From Melitaea cinxia (Eukaryota > Arthropoda > Insecta > Lepidoptera > Nymphalidae), in contig NC_059421.1 of the NCBI RefSeq assembly GCF_905220565.1, forward strand, positions 2,056,001 through 2,120,000: a stretch of DNA of 64,000 bases. Reading direction: 5' to 3'. The stretch's first letter is position 1. Every line of letters begins with the position of its first letter. The position numbers were made by a program, and so were the translations under genes. The notes beneath the pieces are model-generated. The model made no database searches. It had not been told where the DNA came from and saw only the letters and a list, made by a program, of their open reading frames with translations. Positions 1-10,740 of the stretch are shown here, one piece after another.

Positions 1-540
1 CACTTTTTATTAAAAAAAAACAATGAGGGCGGAGCCGCGAATAAAAGCTAGTAATAAATGTTATTAAAATGACTAGTTTATAAAATAATAAAGTAAAAAT
101 GATTTATAATTCAAATAACATTAATTAGATAATACGTTCAAAATAATCAATTGACGTAATTAATAAAATTAGAATTAGTGTAAATTTTAATAAAGATGTA
201 TATTAGGTATATTAGATATATTTGAAAATTTAACTAAAAATCAAATTAAATAGTAATGGACTTACCGTTTCAAATGTTTTATTGAAATAACATCGATGTT
301 TAGTTCATTGCAATTAAATATATACTTGTTTTTCTTATCTTAATTATCTCGGTAAAGGACGGAGTTATTTTATTTTCTAAGATATTTTATAATTTAATAG
401 ATGACGCCTTGTTTTACATGTATTAGACCGAATGGTAATATTTTTAAGTATTGTTGTGTTCCTGCATTGAGTAAGCTAGTCACAGCTTCTGGGTGGGTCA
501 GGGATAGGGTCAGGGATAGGGTAAGATCACAAAGGCACTT
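1..540. repeat. Duplicated block, copy 1 (partner 6578-7110)
   Basis: This AT-rich non-coding stretch matches 6578-7110 almost base for base over long runs, with small indels. Shared landmarks are the segment around 258-300 (ending near 'cttaccgtttcaaatg') and the end around 475-500. The first 53 bases are the 3' end of a short Helitron-like repeat ending in CTAGT. The block lies 3' of the first ommochrome-binding-like gene, as its partner lies 3' of the second, so it marks a tandem segmental duplication. No coding potential was seen. Confidence 0.8.
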
Positions 541-650
541 GCAATGTCTCTTGTGTCGGTATAAAGGTCGGTAATAAGGTACGGTGACTGGTTACCATAA
601 GATAGATCGTACGCTTGTTTGTCTCCCTAGTCATAAGAAGGAAAAAAAAC
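480..650 (+). repeat. Degenerate SINE family A
   Basis: Diverged copy of SINE family A. It keeps the 3' part, a long-range match to 'gtacgcttgtttg' followed by a 'ctagtcat' element and an A-rich tail. An internal duplication of 'gggatagggtca' is visible near 500-520. Confidence 0.5.
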
Positions 651-753
651 ATGAAATGTTTATGACACCCATAAATGTTAGTAAATAAAGCTAATAATTA
701 TCGTTAGTATTTAATAACTCAAAGCGACCTCGTAATTTCTCACATGAACTCGA

Positions 754-1690
754 TTAGCGGAGAATTCCACTATCAGCGATGACCCGCAAGTCATTGTTGA
801 TTTTGTCGCGTACTTTCCTTAATAGTGAGCAAGCTTTATTGTATAGAATGGAGGGGAAACTGTTGCCCCCTGCGTGCAGAAAAATACTAAAGGCACTACC
901 ATACCGCGGCAGTCCCAACAATGCCCTGAACTCGTTGTTGTATTGAACACGCAAAGTGTTATACGACCTCTGAGTATAGCTGACCTATAGACTGCTCGTA
1001 TAAAATGAAGTGCAGTAAGCTTTAAAAAGCGTATTCTGAACTGGAGTCGAGCATCGAGCAAATCTGCGGGTCAACATGTTCGCCCTGATATCAGTATCAA
1101 CATCGTTCTTTAGGTCTTCTGTGATAATGTGACCTAGGTACTTGAATTGGTGTACTCCAACAAGACGTTTCTCGTTTAGCTTTATTGATGCTACAATTTC
1201 CGGTACTCTGTTGCCAGACTTGAATACTAGGTATCCACTTTTGTTGTTATTGGACACCAATCCATGTGCCTCAGCGTATAACTCACAAAAAAAGCCAACA
1301 TCCTCCTGATTATACTGACACAGGGGCCAACAGCACCATGTCATCCGCGTAGCTGATATTATTGAAGCATATGCCACCAATATGGCATATGTCTCCAAGT
1401 ACTTGTTTGCCCACTTTACAGAATTATAAGAAAGGAATGTTTAAGCAAGAAATATTTAAGGATATTTAAGAAACGAAATCAATTCTGCAGGTATTCCCAC
1501 CTGTTGTTGCTTGTCCGCAGGATGTTGTATACGACTAGATCGAATGCTTTCGATAAATCCAAGAAGCAGACATAAACAGGAGTACTTCTGTCTGTGTAAC
1601 ACCTGAAAGCTTACTTTAAACTCAGGATTGCACTTTCCGTGGATCCGGAAATTGGAGTTCGTGAATGTGGAGATAACAATCTAACTGAGC
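754..1690 (-). mobile_element. Non-LTR retrotransposon fragment, broken reverse transcriptase
   Basis: Minus-strand remnants of the same LINE family as 26800-28335. The piece 1398-985 carries a reverse-transcriptase thumb-like stretch ('FKYLGHIITEDL', 'RFARCS', 'LFKAYC'). The piece 954-754 carries the C-terminal stretch ('VQYNNEFRALLGLPR'). Upstream, near 1530-1580, the 'CFLDLSKAFDLV' motif is readable. Frameshifts and stops separate the parts, so it is dead. Confidence 0.8.
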
Positions 1691-1879
1691 GTTAAGCACA
1701 CTGTCAAGTAAGACTATGATTTTTGCTAACGAGATACGCCTATAATTCGAACTGTTTGCCGAATCATCTGCTGAGCATGCTCGATACTATCATGACTAGG
1801 TGATTTGCCTCTTGTCATCGACCGTATAACTTTAGCAACTGTTTTAGTATATACCGAGGTGTTAATATTTTCAAAAGAC

Positions 1880-2215
1880 GCCGCGTTGGCGCAGTGGTCA
1901 CAGCCTGATTGTACCTGTTGCGCTGGCGGTTGCGGATTCGATCCCCGCACATGACAAACATTTGTATTGGCCATACAGGTGTTTGCCGTGATCTGGGTGT
2001 TTGTGCAGTCCTAGTGGGTGTCCCCACCGTGCCTCGGAGAGCACGTTATGCCGTCGGTCCCGGTTGTTATCATGGGCACCTGATAGCGATCGTTACTCAT
2101 TGTAGGGAATATATCCGCCAGCCCGCATTGGAGCAGCGTGGTGGATTAAGCTCTGATCCTTCTCCTATACGGGGAAAGAGACCTATGCTTAGTAGTGGGA
2201 TATTACAGGCTGAAG
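1880..2215 (+). mobile_element. tRNA-derived SINE family B, near full length
   Basis: The head looks like a tRNA gene with an A box ('tggcgcagtggtcac') and a B box ('ggttgcggattcgatcccc'). It is followed by the family body and the end 'gggatattacaggctgaagc'. Other copies in the window lie near 11867-12209, 28703-29010, 57135-57325, 58152-58410 and 23388-23490. Polymerase III transcription is what is known of such heads. Activity cannot be told. Confidence 0.8.
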
Positions 2216-2289
2216 CAATAATATTTTTAAAGTTATTCTCAGCATCAGGCACCTTAACCGAAATTTTCGTGTGGAAATAAGAGGACAAT

Positions 2290-3200
2290 GATCCTTGAAA
2301 AGGTTTGCTATACATTAATCGGCTGATTGAGGGCCTCAGCAGAGTTCATATACGATGTTATATCGATGGACAATGCGTCAATAATTTAATCTACGCTGAC
2401 GACATGGTGCTGAGTCCATCAATCGGAGGATTAAGAAAATTATTAGAGATTTGCGAGTCGTATGCGAGGGCTCATGGCTTAGTGTACAATGCTAAGAAAA
2501 GTAAGATTCTCGTGTTTAAGGCTGGTAAGCAGTTGCCAGGTCATGTACCGACAATTACCTCAAACGGGGCAGTATTAAGCAGAGTCAACCTATTTGAATA
2601 TTTAGGCCATATAATCACTGCTGATTTGAACGATGATGACGATATTGAGAGAGAGCGTAGGGCGGGGAGAAGCAATATGCTCGCACGTAGGTTCGCACTA
2701 CTACACTAAGGTAACGTAAGATAACGTAAGGTACGTAAGATAAGGTACTGCGGGTGTCAAAATTACCCTATTCCGGGTTTTTTGTCATTCCTTTTACTCG
2801 GGTGGTCTGTAGGTAAACTACACGCGTCGAGCCTACAGCGCACTACGTATTCAGTATAATAATGCCTTCAGAGTGCTGTTGCGGCTACCGCGGTTTTGCA
2901 GCACCTCAGAAATCGATGGATTTCACGCAATTATGCGTAAAAAAGCATCGTCTCTACTGCGGCGCATGAGGGCCAGCAACAACAGCATTCTGAGGACAAT
3001 CACGGCTCGCCCTGATTGTTCTATTCAAAAGTACTGGATAGAAACAATGACGGGGCAACTAAAATGATTATTTTATTTTATTATCATCTTACTAACAATA
3101 ACTTACATAGATTTTAAGTAAATATTGTTACTAACAAACGAATACACTATGTTCACGTCTGAAATAAACGCTTATTATTATTTATTATTATTATTCTTAT
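2290..3200 (+). mobile_element. Non-LTR retrotransposon fragment, 3' half
   Basis: 2305-2709 encodes a reverse-transcriptase palm segment with the catalytic 'YADDMVLSPS' motif and 'YLGHIIT'. After an out-of-frame stretch, 2810-3067 encodes the C-terminal tail ('QYNNAFRVLLRLPRF') and a stop. The 3' end is a TTA/TTAT-rich tail at about 3165-3200. It is the same family as 26800-28335, broken and truncated at the 5' side. It faces away from the related fragment at 754-1690, with a SINE between them. Confidence 0.85.
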
Positions 3201-3523
3201 TATAGCCTGGGACTCACTCATCTCATCACATTATTAAATTATCAGCCGTCAGAACTCAGACTCTGATTAATATTTTAAAATCGATTTTAGAATACCCATC
3301 AATTAAATATACACACAATGTTCCTATATGTTGCAAGTATCATATATAATATATATATATATACTCTTATTTAATTTTCAGAAATTAGTAATAAGTAATT
3401 ATTAATGATTGTGTCAGTTTAATAGTTCAAATATTTCAGGTTTTCGTTGCCATAAAAACAAAACTACGAAAAATTTAAACTGTTTTAATAAGAATATTGT
3501 AATAAGTTATTCACAAATCGAAG
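3201..3523. other. AT-rich intergenic DNA
   Basis: No gene seen. It holds a short TA microsatellite near 3343-3362. The 3' end of the first ommochrome-binding-like transcript must fall here. I see no canonical AATAAA close to its stop on the minus strand, unlike the second copy. Confidence 0.5.
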
Positions 3524-4567
3524 TTAAGCGTTTTGACGGTGACTGAAGCGTGATTTCTTTGAGATTGATTTTATATCTTCAGATTTGTCATTTAAGAATT
3601 CTTTTAACTCGTCGACGATTTCACTCATAAGCATGGTCAGAACGTTGAATTCGTAGATTTTTTTATTTAAAGCGTAATATTGTATTAAAGCTGCTTCTGG
3701 GGCATACGCTGAGGGCTTAGCCTTAGATTTGAACTCAAATCCTGCCTCTTCACTCGTTCCGTTGGCGTAGATAATGTAAACGTTGTTTTCAATAACGAAT
3801 CCAACTCCATTTTCTATCATGAAAGGTGGTTTGATGAGAGTCACGCTGCTTTGAGAGCTGAGATTGTCTGGAAGACCTTCAATTTTCTTGACACCCTCGT
3901 GTGTGCGGGTGTACGGTTTCTTATCATCGGAGTAGAAGTATAAATTGTTGGAAGGGTCCAGAACAATTTGTTTTGCATTAACTACGTCATCTAATTTCTC
4001 TTTTTTTGTACCTTTGTTTGATACTTTGTACACTTCGTGATTCTCAGTCAGGATGTAGATTACATCACCGGTTGATTCTTTAGCAATACCAATTATGCTG
4101 TCATCGATTGTACCGTATTTTTCGGCGGTGTTCTTTTCTTTGTTGTAAGTGTAAATTCCATCAGCGGCTCCGAAGAAGACTTCTGTGCTGTTGTCACTGG
4201 AGGCAGCTGCGTCTCTACCGTGATTTAAGATTTTGGTCGCCTTTCCTTTCTTCAACACATATAGACCTTGGTCTACATATTTGCCATCCGAATCTATGTC
4301 AGCTTCAACGAAGAAAATAATGATGTCATCGGAGTCAGATTCATTTGAGTGAGAATTAGATTCAGATGAGTCGTCTTCATCAAAGTTAAGGCTGTTTAAG
4401 GGCAATAATATCTTGACGATTTCATGCGATCCTGTGTATTTAACCAGCTCTTTGTTAAACATGCTCTTTGTTATAATTAATTTTTCATTATCGTTATCGT
4501 CATTAGTTGGGGCGCTGAAAACGAGGCCCGCCAGCGATATAACCGCTAAACTCGTTAGAATCTTCAT
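3524..4567 (-). CDS. Ommochrome-binding-protein-like secreted protein, copy 1
   Basis: 347 residues. I recognise it as similar to ommochrome-binding proteins, secreted lepidopteran haemolymph proteins that carry the ommochrome pigment. The start is the ATG at 4567-4565, because a 3' splice site (a pyrimidine-rich tract ending CAG at 4576) lies eight bases before it and the longer open frame runs into that intron. Residues 1-18 form a signal peptide (hydrophobic core, likely cleavage after FSA). An acidic Ser/Asp/Glu-rich linker spans about 62-82. The body keeps 'GRDAAAS' (117-123), 'FFGAADG' (131-137) and 'TGDVIYILTENHEVYKVSN' (166-184), all shared with the second copy. A possible N-glycosylation site is 'NGTS'. 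The C-terminal tail is basic (KSRFSHRQ) and differs from copy 2. The family call is from memory of motifs, not a search. The pigment-binding residues are not known to me. Confidence 0.85.
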   Translation of the reverse strand: MKILTSLAVISLAGLVFSAPTNDDNDNEKLIITKSMFNKELVKYTGSHEIVKILLPLNSLNFDEDDSSESNSHSNESDSDDIIIFFVEADIDSDGKYVDQGLYVLKKGKATKILNHGRDAAASSDNSTEVFFGAADGIYTYNKEKNTAEKYGTIDDSIIGIAKESTGDVIYILTENHEVYKVSNKGTKKEKLDDVVNAKQIVLDPSNNLYFYSDDKKPYTRTHEGVKKIEGLPDNLSSQSSVTLIKPPFMIENGVGFVIENNVYIIYANGTSEEAGFEFKSKAKPSAYAPEAALIQYYALNKKIYEFNVLTMLMSEIVDELKEFLNDKSEDIKSISKKSRFSHRQNA

Positions 4568-4900
4568 GATGACACCTGGAAATAAAAAAAATATATGGAC
4601 AACAATATTGAGAGATTCGGTACGTATAAGTAGGTACACACAATTTACTCGTATATAAATTGTTAACAACTGTAATATCGTTACTTTGATGATAAGATAA
4701 ATCCTAAAGTTAGTCAGAACAAGGTTTGTCTATAAGTAAATAAAAAAATCGGTATATTTTCGAAAAAACATAATAATATAAAAAACGATACGAAGTCTAT
4801 GGGGTCAGCTGATTATATACACTATCAGAATCCATTGCAGGTGAAGTAACGAAAAAATATTTGAATAGTATTTTTATATATGAAAAAAAAAAGAAATATA
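4568..4900 (-). promoter_or_regulatory. 5' intron end and upstream region of copy 1
   Basis: On the minus strand 'TTTATTTCCAG' ends at 4576 and the exon resumes at 4575 with a short leader and the ATG. The first exon is therefore untranslated and lies further upstream. A TATA-like stretch (minus strand 'GTGTATATAATCAGC') sits near 4810-4825 and could be its promoter. The donor site was not identified with confidence. Confidence 0.45.
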
Positions 4901-5059
4901 TCTAGTTTTTAAATTGAAATTAAATTTGCAATAAGAATTATGCATTTACGAAGCGGTCGTTCGTATATGTCACCTAAATTCTTGTCTAATATTTGTTTAA
5001 TGAAGATTAAATTGCAAGATCGTGTGTCAAATAGCGAGGTCATGCATAGTTCGTCGTAA

Positions 5060-5440
5060 TATGTGGTGGCTTTGCTTATCCAGCGATAGCTTAGATGGTG
5101 TGGGCATGTCCTTCGTATGGATGACCACCGTCTGCCCAAAGTGGTCTTTTGCTCTGACACGGCAGTCAACATCTACGATATAAGTATGTGCTCAAAAGGC
5201 ACTTCAACGCTTGTGATATTGATCCTGAAAGCTGGGAGGAACCCGCAGTGAATAGGTCATCTTGGCTATGTACGATCAATAATATCATTTGAAGAAAATC
5301 GACTTCAAGCGCTAGATGCAAAATGTCATTTGGTTAAACAGAGACCTAAACCCTCCTGTACATTCGCATACAACTTTGTGGGTAAGCTTTACTGCCACAC
5401 TTGTCTAGGGCATTTAAAACTTAGCTTAGCAAGCCCTAAT
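5060..5440 (+). mobile_element. LINE C-terminal remnant
   Basis: Translated in changing frames it shows the typical end of a LINE polyprotein: 'LRWCGHVLRMDDHRLPK', then 'KYVLKRHFNACDIDPESW', then a Cys/His stretch near 5365-5410 ('FACNF...CHTC'). Several frame changes and stops make it inactive. The family differs from the one at 26800-28335. Confidence 0.7.
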
Positions 5441-6465
5441 AGAGCCCATTAGAGAAAAGAGTCATTACTCCCTGGATTCTCCTGAAGGACTTTATTGGAT
5501 ATATATTTTTTGAATAAAACTAAATTAACTAAATTGTTGAGCATTAATTTACTCGGAAAATAACAGTCATATCTGTACATCCTACATTTATTTGTAATTA
5601 GATAGTGTCTTCAGAAATAAAGTGGTACAGGGATGGATAAACAGAAAAGTCAAACTAACTAATATAAATATTAAAAAACAGAGACTTAGGAAGTATGTAT
5701 AAATATATATAATTATATATATATATATATTATTTCGAAGAAGAAGAGTCAAGTGTCAAGAGTCAATAAGATAAGATTACGCCAGTAAAAATAAATTGTT
5801 GTGTTAGGTATATGAGATTATTGAAATTTTGCATCACATTGACTAATGTTGCCCACAGTACAGTAGTATAGTCAGTTGGAACGTTTGTTGTGTCAGTACT
5901 TGTTAGCGCCTAGAATATAATATCACAAGATATAATTTAAAAATGAAAATGAATAAATATTGAATTTTTTGCTTTTCAACAAAGTGTAGGAAAAAAAGTG
6001 AAATAAAATTAATCGTAGTAGTAGTATGAATCGTAGTAATCTACGAATCTAGGAGTAAATTCGCAGTCTTGTTACATATTATCTTTCATCACCTCTTTAT
6101 CACTATAAGGGATAAATTTCGAGAAATCCTTTCCTAAAAGACGCTTCCAGTATAAAACAATATTCTTTAAAAATTTCAAACTTCTATCATAAATGATTTA
6201 GGTTGGGCATTGTATGTAAGTTTGGTTATTGTAATAGAAAAGATTATTCGTATTTTAATTTCTACATTAATATTAATGAGCTTGTTAGGTTTTAAGACAC
6301 ATCTTAAAATTAATTTTTGTGTTCCGAAATGGTTATGTTAAAGATTTACAGAAATATTGTCACAGATATAACACTTACAGCTATGTTCTTAACGTCACAA
6401 ATTATGTTATTTCATATAAACACGCTAGTCCAAACATTTTTAATATATCACAACATGCCTACTAG
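5441..6465. other. AT-rich intergenic DNA
   Basis: No gene, RNA or recognisable element seen. A TA-rich low-complexity tract lies at about 5700-5735. Confidence 0.5.
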
Positions 6466-6640
6466 TATTATAAATGGGAATGTAAGTTTGTTTGTTACGC
6501 CTCCACGCGAAAACTACTTAACCGATCATCATGAAACTTTGAAAATATATTATTGGAGGTATTAGAGTAACATAAGATACTTTTTATTAAAAAAAAGCAA
6601 TGCTTGCAGAGCCCGGGTAAAAGATAGTAATAAATATTAT
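6466..6640 (+). repeat. Helitron-like short repeat (family H)
   Basis: Begins 'actagtattataaatgggaa' and contains the stretch 'cgatcatcatgaaactttg', as at 53435-53606 and, reversed, 9770-9925. The fullest copy (53435-53606) ends in CTAGT, as Helitron-type non-autonomous elements do. Here the end is worn and runs into the duplicated block. Confidence 0.6.
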
Positions 6641-7110
6641 TAGGATTGCTAGTTTATAAAATAATAAAGTAAAAATGATTTATAATTCAAATTACATTAA
6701 TTAGATAATGCGTTCAAAATCAATTGACTTAAGTTAGAATTTAAGTTAGTTTAGTTAGTAAAGTTAGAATTAGTGTAAATTTGAATAATATTTGAAAATT
6801 TAAATAAAAATCAAATTAAATAGTAATGGACTTACCGTTTCAAATGTTTTATTGAAATGACACCGATGTTTACTTCATTGCGATTAAATATAAACTTTTT
6901 TTTCTTATCGTAATTCTCTCGGTAACGGACTGGGTTATCTTATTTCCTAATAAACTTTGTAATTTAATGGATGGCGCGTTGTTTTTCACGTTTTTTGATA
7001 TACTTTAGATCGAATGGTATGAATGTTTAAGTATTGGTGTGTTTCTGTATTGAGGAACGAAGTCACAGCTCCTGGGGAGGGTCAGAGGATAGGGTTAGGT
7101 TATAAGACGT
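6578..7110. repeat. Duplicated block, copy 2 (partner 1-540)
   Basis: Matches the first 540 bases of the window with the same order of landmarks. The offset is about 6577. The ommochrome-like genes are offset by about 7217 at their stops. Both fit one ancestral tandem duplication, with later insertions in the second arm. Confidence 0.8.
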
Positions 7111-7118
7111 GACCTTAT

Positions 7119-7310
7119 GTGGAGATCGCATGTTGGCAAATGCAATGTGGGACATCCTCCGGGCTGCTGGACCGACAATCTACGTAAGATTGCCGGAGGA
7201 GATTGACCGGGGATTGCAGGACACCGTGATGTTTGGCGCGAACTTGGGGAAACCTATGTCCAAAAGTAGACTGCAATAGGCTGAAGAAGAAGAACAAATA
7301 AATAAATAAA
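7119..7310 (+). mobile_element. RTE-type LINE 3' remnant
   Basis: Shares the stretch 'ctacgtaagattg' and the ending 'cctatgtcc..agtagactgcaatagg' with 57740-58120, where the RTE-like coding end is readable. The A/T-rich tail with 'aataaataaa' follows. Only the extreme 3' end is present. Confidence 0.6.
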
Positions 7311-7730
7311 TATTTACACAATACACATTACACGCAATTTTTAGTATCGTATTGTGGATGACACTTAACTTATTTTTACGGTTGAAAGAAATAAACTTAA
7401 TGATGGTGATTGACCTAGTGTAATAAGTTGTAAAATTAGAGCAAACGAAAAGTTTGTTTACTAGTAAATGACAAATTACGCAAATAATATTGCTAGTAAC
7501 ACCTCGCGTTTTTTCTTTATTTCGATTAAAAAAAAAAAAAAAAATTTCAGTGGAATTGATATTTGTTATCTTTGACTGGAGGATCAGTTTCGCAGGATTT
7601 AGTTAATCATAAATTTGTTAACTGAACAACATTGTTTCAAGTTACTAATCGATCCTTTTAATTTAGTTTTTTTTTTATATAATCAGGTCAATAAACACCC
7701 ACATGATGCTAAGCTGTTACTGTAGCCTCA
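7311..7730. other. AT-rich intergenic DNA with poly-A run
   Basis: No gene seen. A run of A lies at about 7529-7543. Confidence 0.5.
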
Positions 7731-7830
7731 AGACGCCTGCAGCACATCCCCAATCTCCCCGGTAGCTCTGGTCACCTTACTCACCACAGGAACTGCTTGA
7801 AAGCAGTATTATTTAGCTGTGATCTTCTAT
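7731..7830 (-). repeat. SINE family A fragment
   Basis: Reverse-strand fragment with 'ctctggtcaccttactcacc' and 'cagtattatttagctgtgat', the central part of family A. Confidence 0.7.
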
Positions 7831-7897
7831 ATTTCAGTAATATAAAATTATATGTATATTTAAGCTATAATGTACTGAAACAACTGAATACATATAA

Positions 7898-8094
7898 ACG
7901 CTACACACTCAACGGATCCCCCAATAGGATTTTCTCCTGTGCTGGGGGTTCGGAAACACATACAATACACAAACACAACGCCCAGACCACGACTAACATC
8001 TATATGGTCGATATAAATATCCGTCGTGAGCGGGAATCGAACCCGCGGCCGTTGGCGCAACAGCCATTGCGTCAACCGTTGTGCCAACGGGTCG
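7898..8094 (-). mobile_element. tRNA-derived SINE family C
   Basis: On the minus strand the head carries a B box ('cgggttcgattcccgc'). The body ends with the stretch around 'ggagaaaatcctattggggg'. A second copy lies at 54557-54757 in the same orientation. A full tRNA fold was not found, so this is a SINE head and not a tRNA gene. Confidence 0.75.
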
Positions 8095-8439
8095 TCAAAA
8101 TTTGACTATGACGTCAAAATTTGACTTGACATGATGTTTCTAAAATTCGGTCAATTTAGTAATAGCAACATCTACAGAGTATCATCATATTATCATCCAT
8201 TATAGTTGTTTTATATCAAGATGAAACCTATTTCAAATTTTAATTATAGATCATCAGAAGACTTCCAGAATCAAAATGATAAAGGTCATATCCCGATTCG
8301 TGAAGATGATTTTGCGTAATACAGTAATAGACACAGATAAACGGACACAAACAAATATTATAATAATATATACGTATAAACTTATTAGCACAAACAATTT
8401 CTATAGTGGAATGTATATATCTATACAAATAAATAAAAT

Positions 8440-8665
8440 TGGAGTGTCTGTTTGTAATATTAAAATAACCGCTTTTTACTAAATGCATATGGACATACGT
8501 ACATACACGTACACGGTGCATGTACCAAAATAACATTTTTTTAAATTTTTTGTCAGTCTGTCTGTTTGTTCCGGCTAATCACTGAAACGGCTGGCCCGAT
8601 TTTGAAGAGACTTTCACTGGCAGATAGTTGATGTAGTAAGGAGTAACTAAGGTTATTTTTATTTT
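8440..8665 (+). repeat. Dispersed non-coding repeat fragment
   Basis: Contains 'ctgaaacggctggcccgatt' and 'gactttcactggcagatag', wording I recognise from interspersed repeats of moths and butterflies. Element ends were not found. Confidence 0.45.
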
Positions 8666-9769
8666 AGAAATTTATTTATTTTATAACTCTAAGAACTAAA
8701 CAATAACTTTTTTGTTAAATTCCTAGTTGTTACAGGCCGATGTCTGTACATGAAATATATTTAGAAGTATCAAATTATATAGGTTTGTATGAATTATACA
8801 AAACAAAACAATCATTTTATGAATTTGTTACTTTTTTAAACAGACTTCAAAAAGGAGGTTATCAATTCGAAAATATTTTAAACCTTTATTAAGTGGGTTA
8901 AGACAGAAATTTTTAACGGATTTGACGATTTTGATGATACTTTTTGTATTCGATAGCTAGTGCTTGTCGTGTAGGCTCAATTAAATTTGAACGAGATCAG
9001 ATGAGTAGTTTTTGAAGCACATTATAGCCTAAATTGTCTTGTGTTTTTCCATTTTTTTAGTTCACTTACTCGTGTCTAGAGCAAAGCTCTGTAAACTTGT
9101 ATGTATAGAGAAAATAATTAAATAAGATAAAAAATTTCAGTTGTTACAAAAATAAATAATTAGCTTCTTTAACATACATCTCTATTTATTTGAATTCTGC
9201 AGTGTGTTACATTCTGTTAATAAAATAGGAAATAGTTAATTAAAATAGAGTTTAGTATGAATGTAGTATTTAAATTTGTATATATGTACCTATATATATA
9301 ACGATTTTAGTTATCTATTGATTTTTAACAACAACAAATAGCGTACCTCTAGGACCCCATTACAGACCTTTATTATTTAATGTACATATAAATAACATTA
9401 CATAAGTTTTAAATTTCGATTTATCTTCGGAGGTTAACAAAACATTTATGGCAAATTGAAATGACGATCATTGTATAGATTTATTTATTTATTTATTAAC
9501 AGAAAAAAATAGATACAATTTATGTGATAATTAGTGCAGCAAAAACAATTAACAGTTTAACAGTGCACTGTTTTTCTAAAGTAGTAAAACTAAAAACATA
9601 TATTATATACTAATATATAAAAATATGATATAAAGCTATACAAATAATAGATTATACATGTGAATATAATTGGAAATAAAAAAACAACAACATCGAGTGG
9701 TTAAAGAAATATGTATTGGTTAGTGAACTCTTTATAAAAAAAAAAAATAATAAATATACTCTACTAATT
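8666..9769. other. AT-rich DNA with a degenerate family G piece
   Basis: About 8840-9060 resembles the 'cagacttcaaaaaggaggtt' end of family G in worn form. The rest is AT-rich with no gene seen. Confidence 0.4.
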
Positions 9770-9925
9770 TTACGCACCGCTTCGTTCTCATTGAATTTTT
9801 TTAAAATAAAAAGTATCCTTCTAATACCTCCAAAATATGTGGACAAAGTTTCATGATGAGCGGTAAAGTAGTTTTCGCGTGAAAGCGTAACAAACAAACT
9901 TACATCACATTTATAATATTACTAG
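9770..9925 (-). repeat. Helitron-like short repeat (family H)
   Basis: Reverse copy with 'caaagtttcatgatgagcgg' and 'cgcgtgaaagcgtaacaaac'. It abuts family F at 9925, a junction of two repeats. Confidence 0.65.
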
Positions 9926-10135
9926 CTGACCCCGCAAACGTTGCTTTGCCATGTATAATATTAACTCCCTTAACTCCCCCCCTTATAGCTTAGGGGTATG
10001 AAAACTAGATGTTGGCCGATTCTCAGATCTACCCGATATGCGCACAAAATTTCATAAAAATCGGTCCAGCCGTTTCGGAGGAATATTGTAACTAACATTG
10101 TGACACGAGAATTTGATATATAAAATTAGGAATAT
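9925..10135 (-). repeat. Non-coding repeat family F, near complete
   Basis: Reverse copy of the family seen at 17331-17527. It runs from the 'actagctgaccccgcaaacg' end to the 'ttgtgacacgagaatt' end. A 3' end in CTAGT suggests a Helitron-like origin, but I cannot assign the class. Confidence 0.7.
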
Positions 10136-10715
10136 ATATTTTACTAGATATTTCTAAACTATAAAATATTGCTATAAATTGAGTAGCGAAGCAATATCGA
10201 GAGTTAATATAATTTAATAGATCTTGTTCTTATTACCGACTTAATATTACTCTTTTGTAAGCATGACGATTATATAGCTTAAAATATATACTGGAATTTT
10301 TGTATAGGATAAGCAAAGACTAACTTATAAACATACATACACAAAGTTTTGTTACATTGTATTTAAGTTTTCTTACTGTTGCTATTAGGTCAGGAGATAG
10401 GTACACTGAAATAATTAGGCATCTGTTAATCAATTTTCTTAATTGTCATATTGATTGGAACTGTTTATGTTAAGTTATTACTGTATTTTTTATATTTAAT
10501 GCTATAATAACACAGTTGGTTTTAAAATAATATAAAAGAGTAGCGAATAGGATAATACAATTCTCTGATAATTTGGCAGCATTCTAAAAATTTTAAATAC
10601 ATTTTACTATTTACCAAGAGGCAGATAAAGATCATATAGGTTTCTAACACTGTTTATATTCTTGTACGTTTGAAGTAAATAAAAGAAAAATTGGTTTAAA
10701 GTTTAAGTATTTTCA
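10136..10715. other. AT-rich intergenic DNA
   Basis: No gene or recognised element seen. Confidence 0.5.
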
Positions 10716-10721
10716 TTTATT
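10716..10721 (-). terminator. Polyadenylation signal of copy 2
   Basis: AATAAA on the minus strand about 20 bases after the stop codon, giving a very short 3' untranslated region. The matching place after copy 1 lacks an exact AATAAA. Confidence 0.65.
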
Positions 10722-10740
10722 GTTTAGAATAAAACTGAAC

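Noticed and set aside
1880..1960. tRNA gene call for SINE B and C heads
   Set aside because: A and B boxes are present but a full cloverleaf with paired acceptor stem is not, and the same head recurs with the SINE body.
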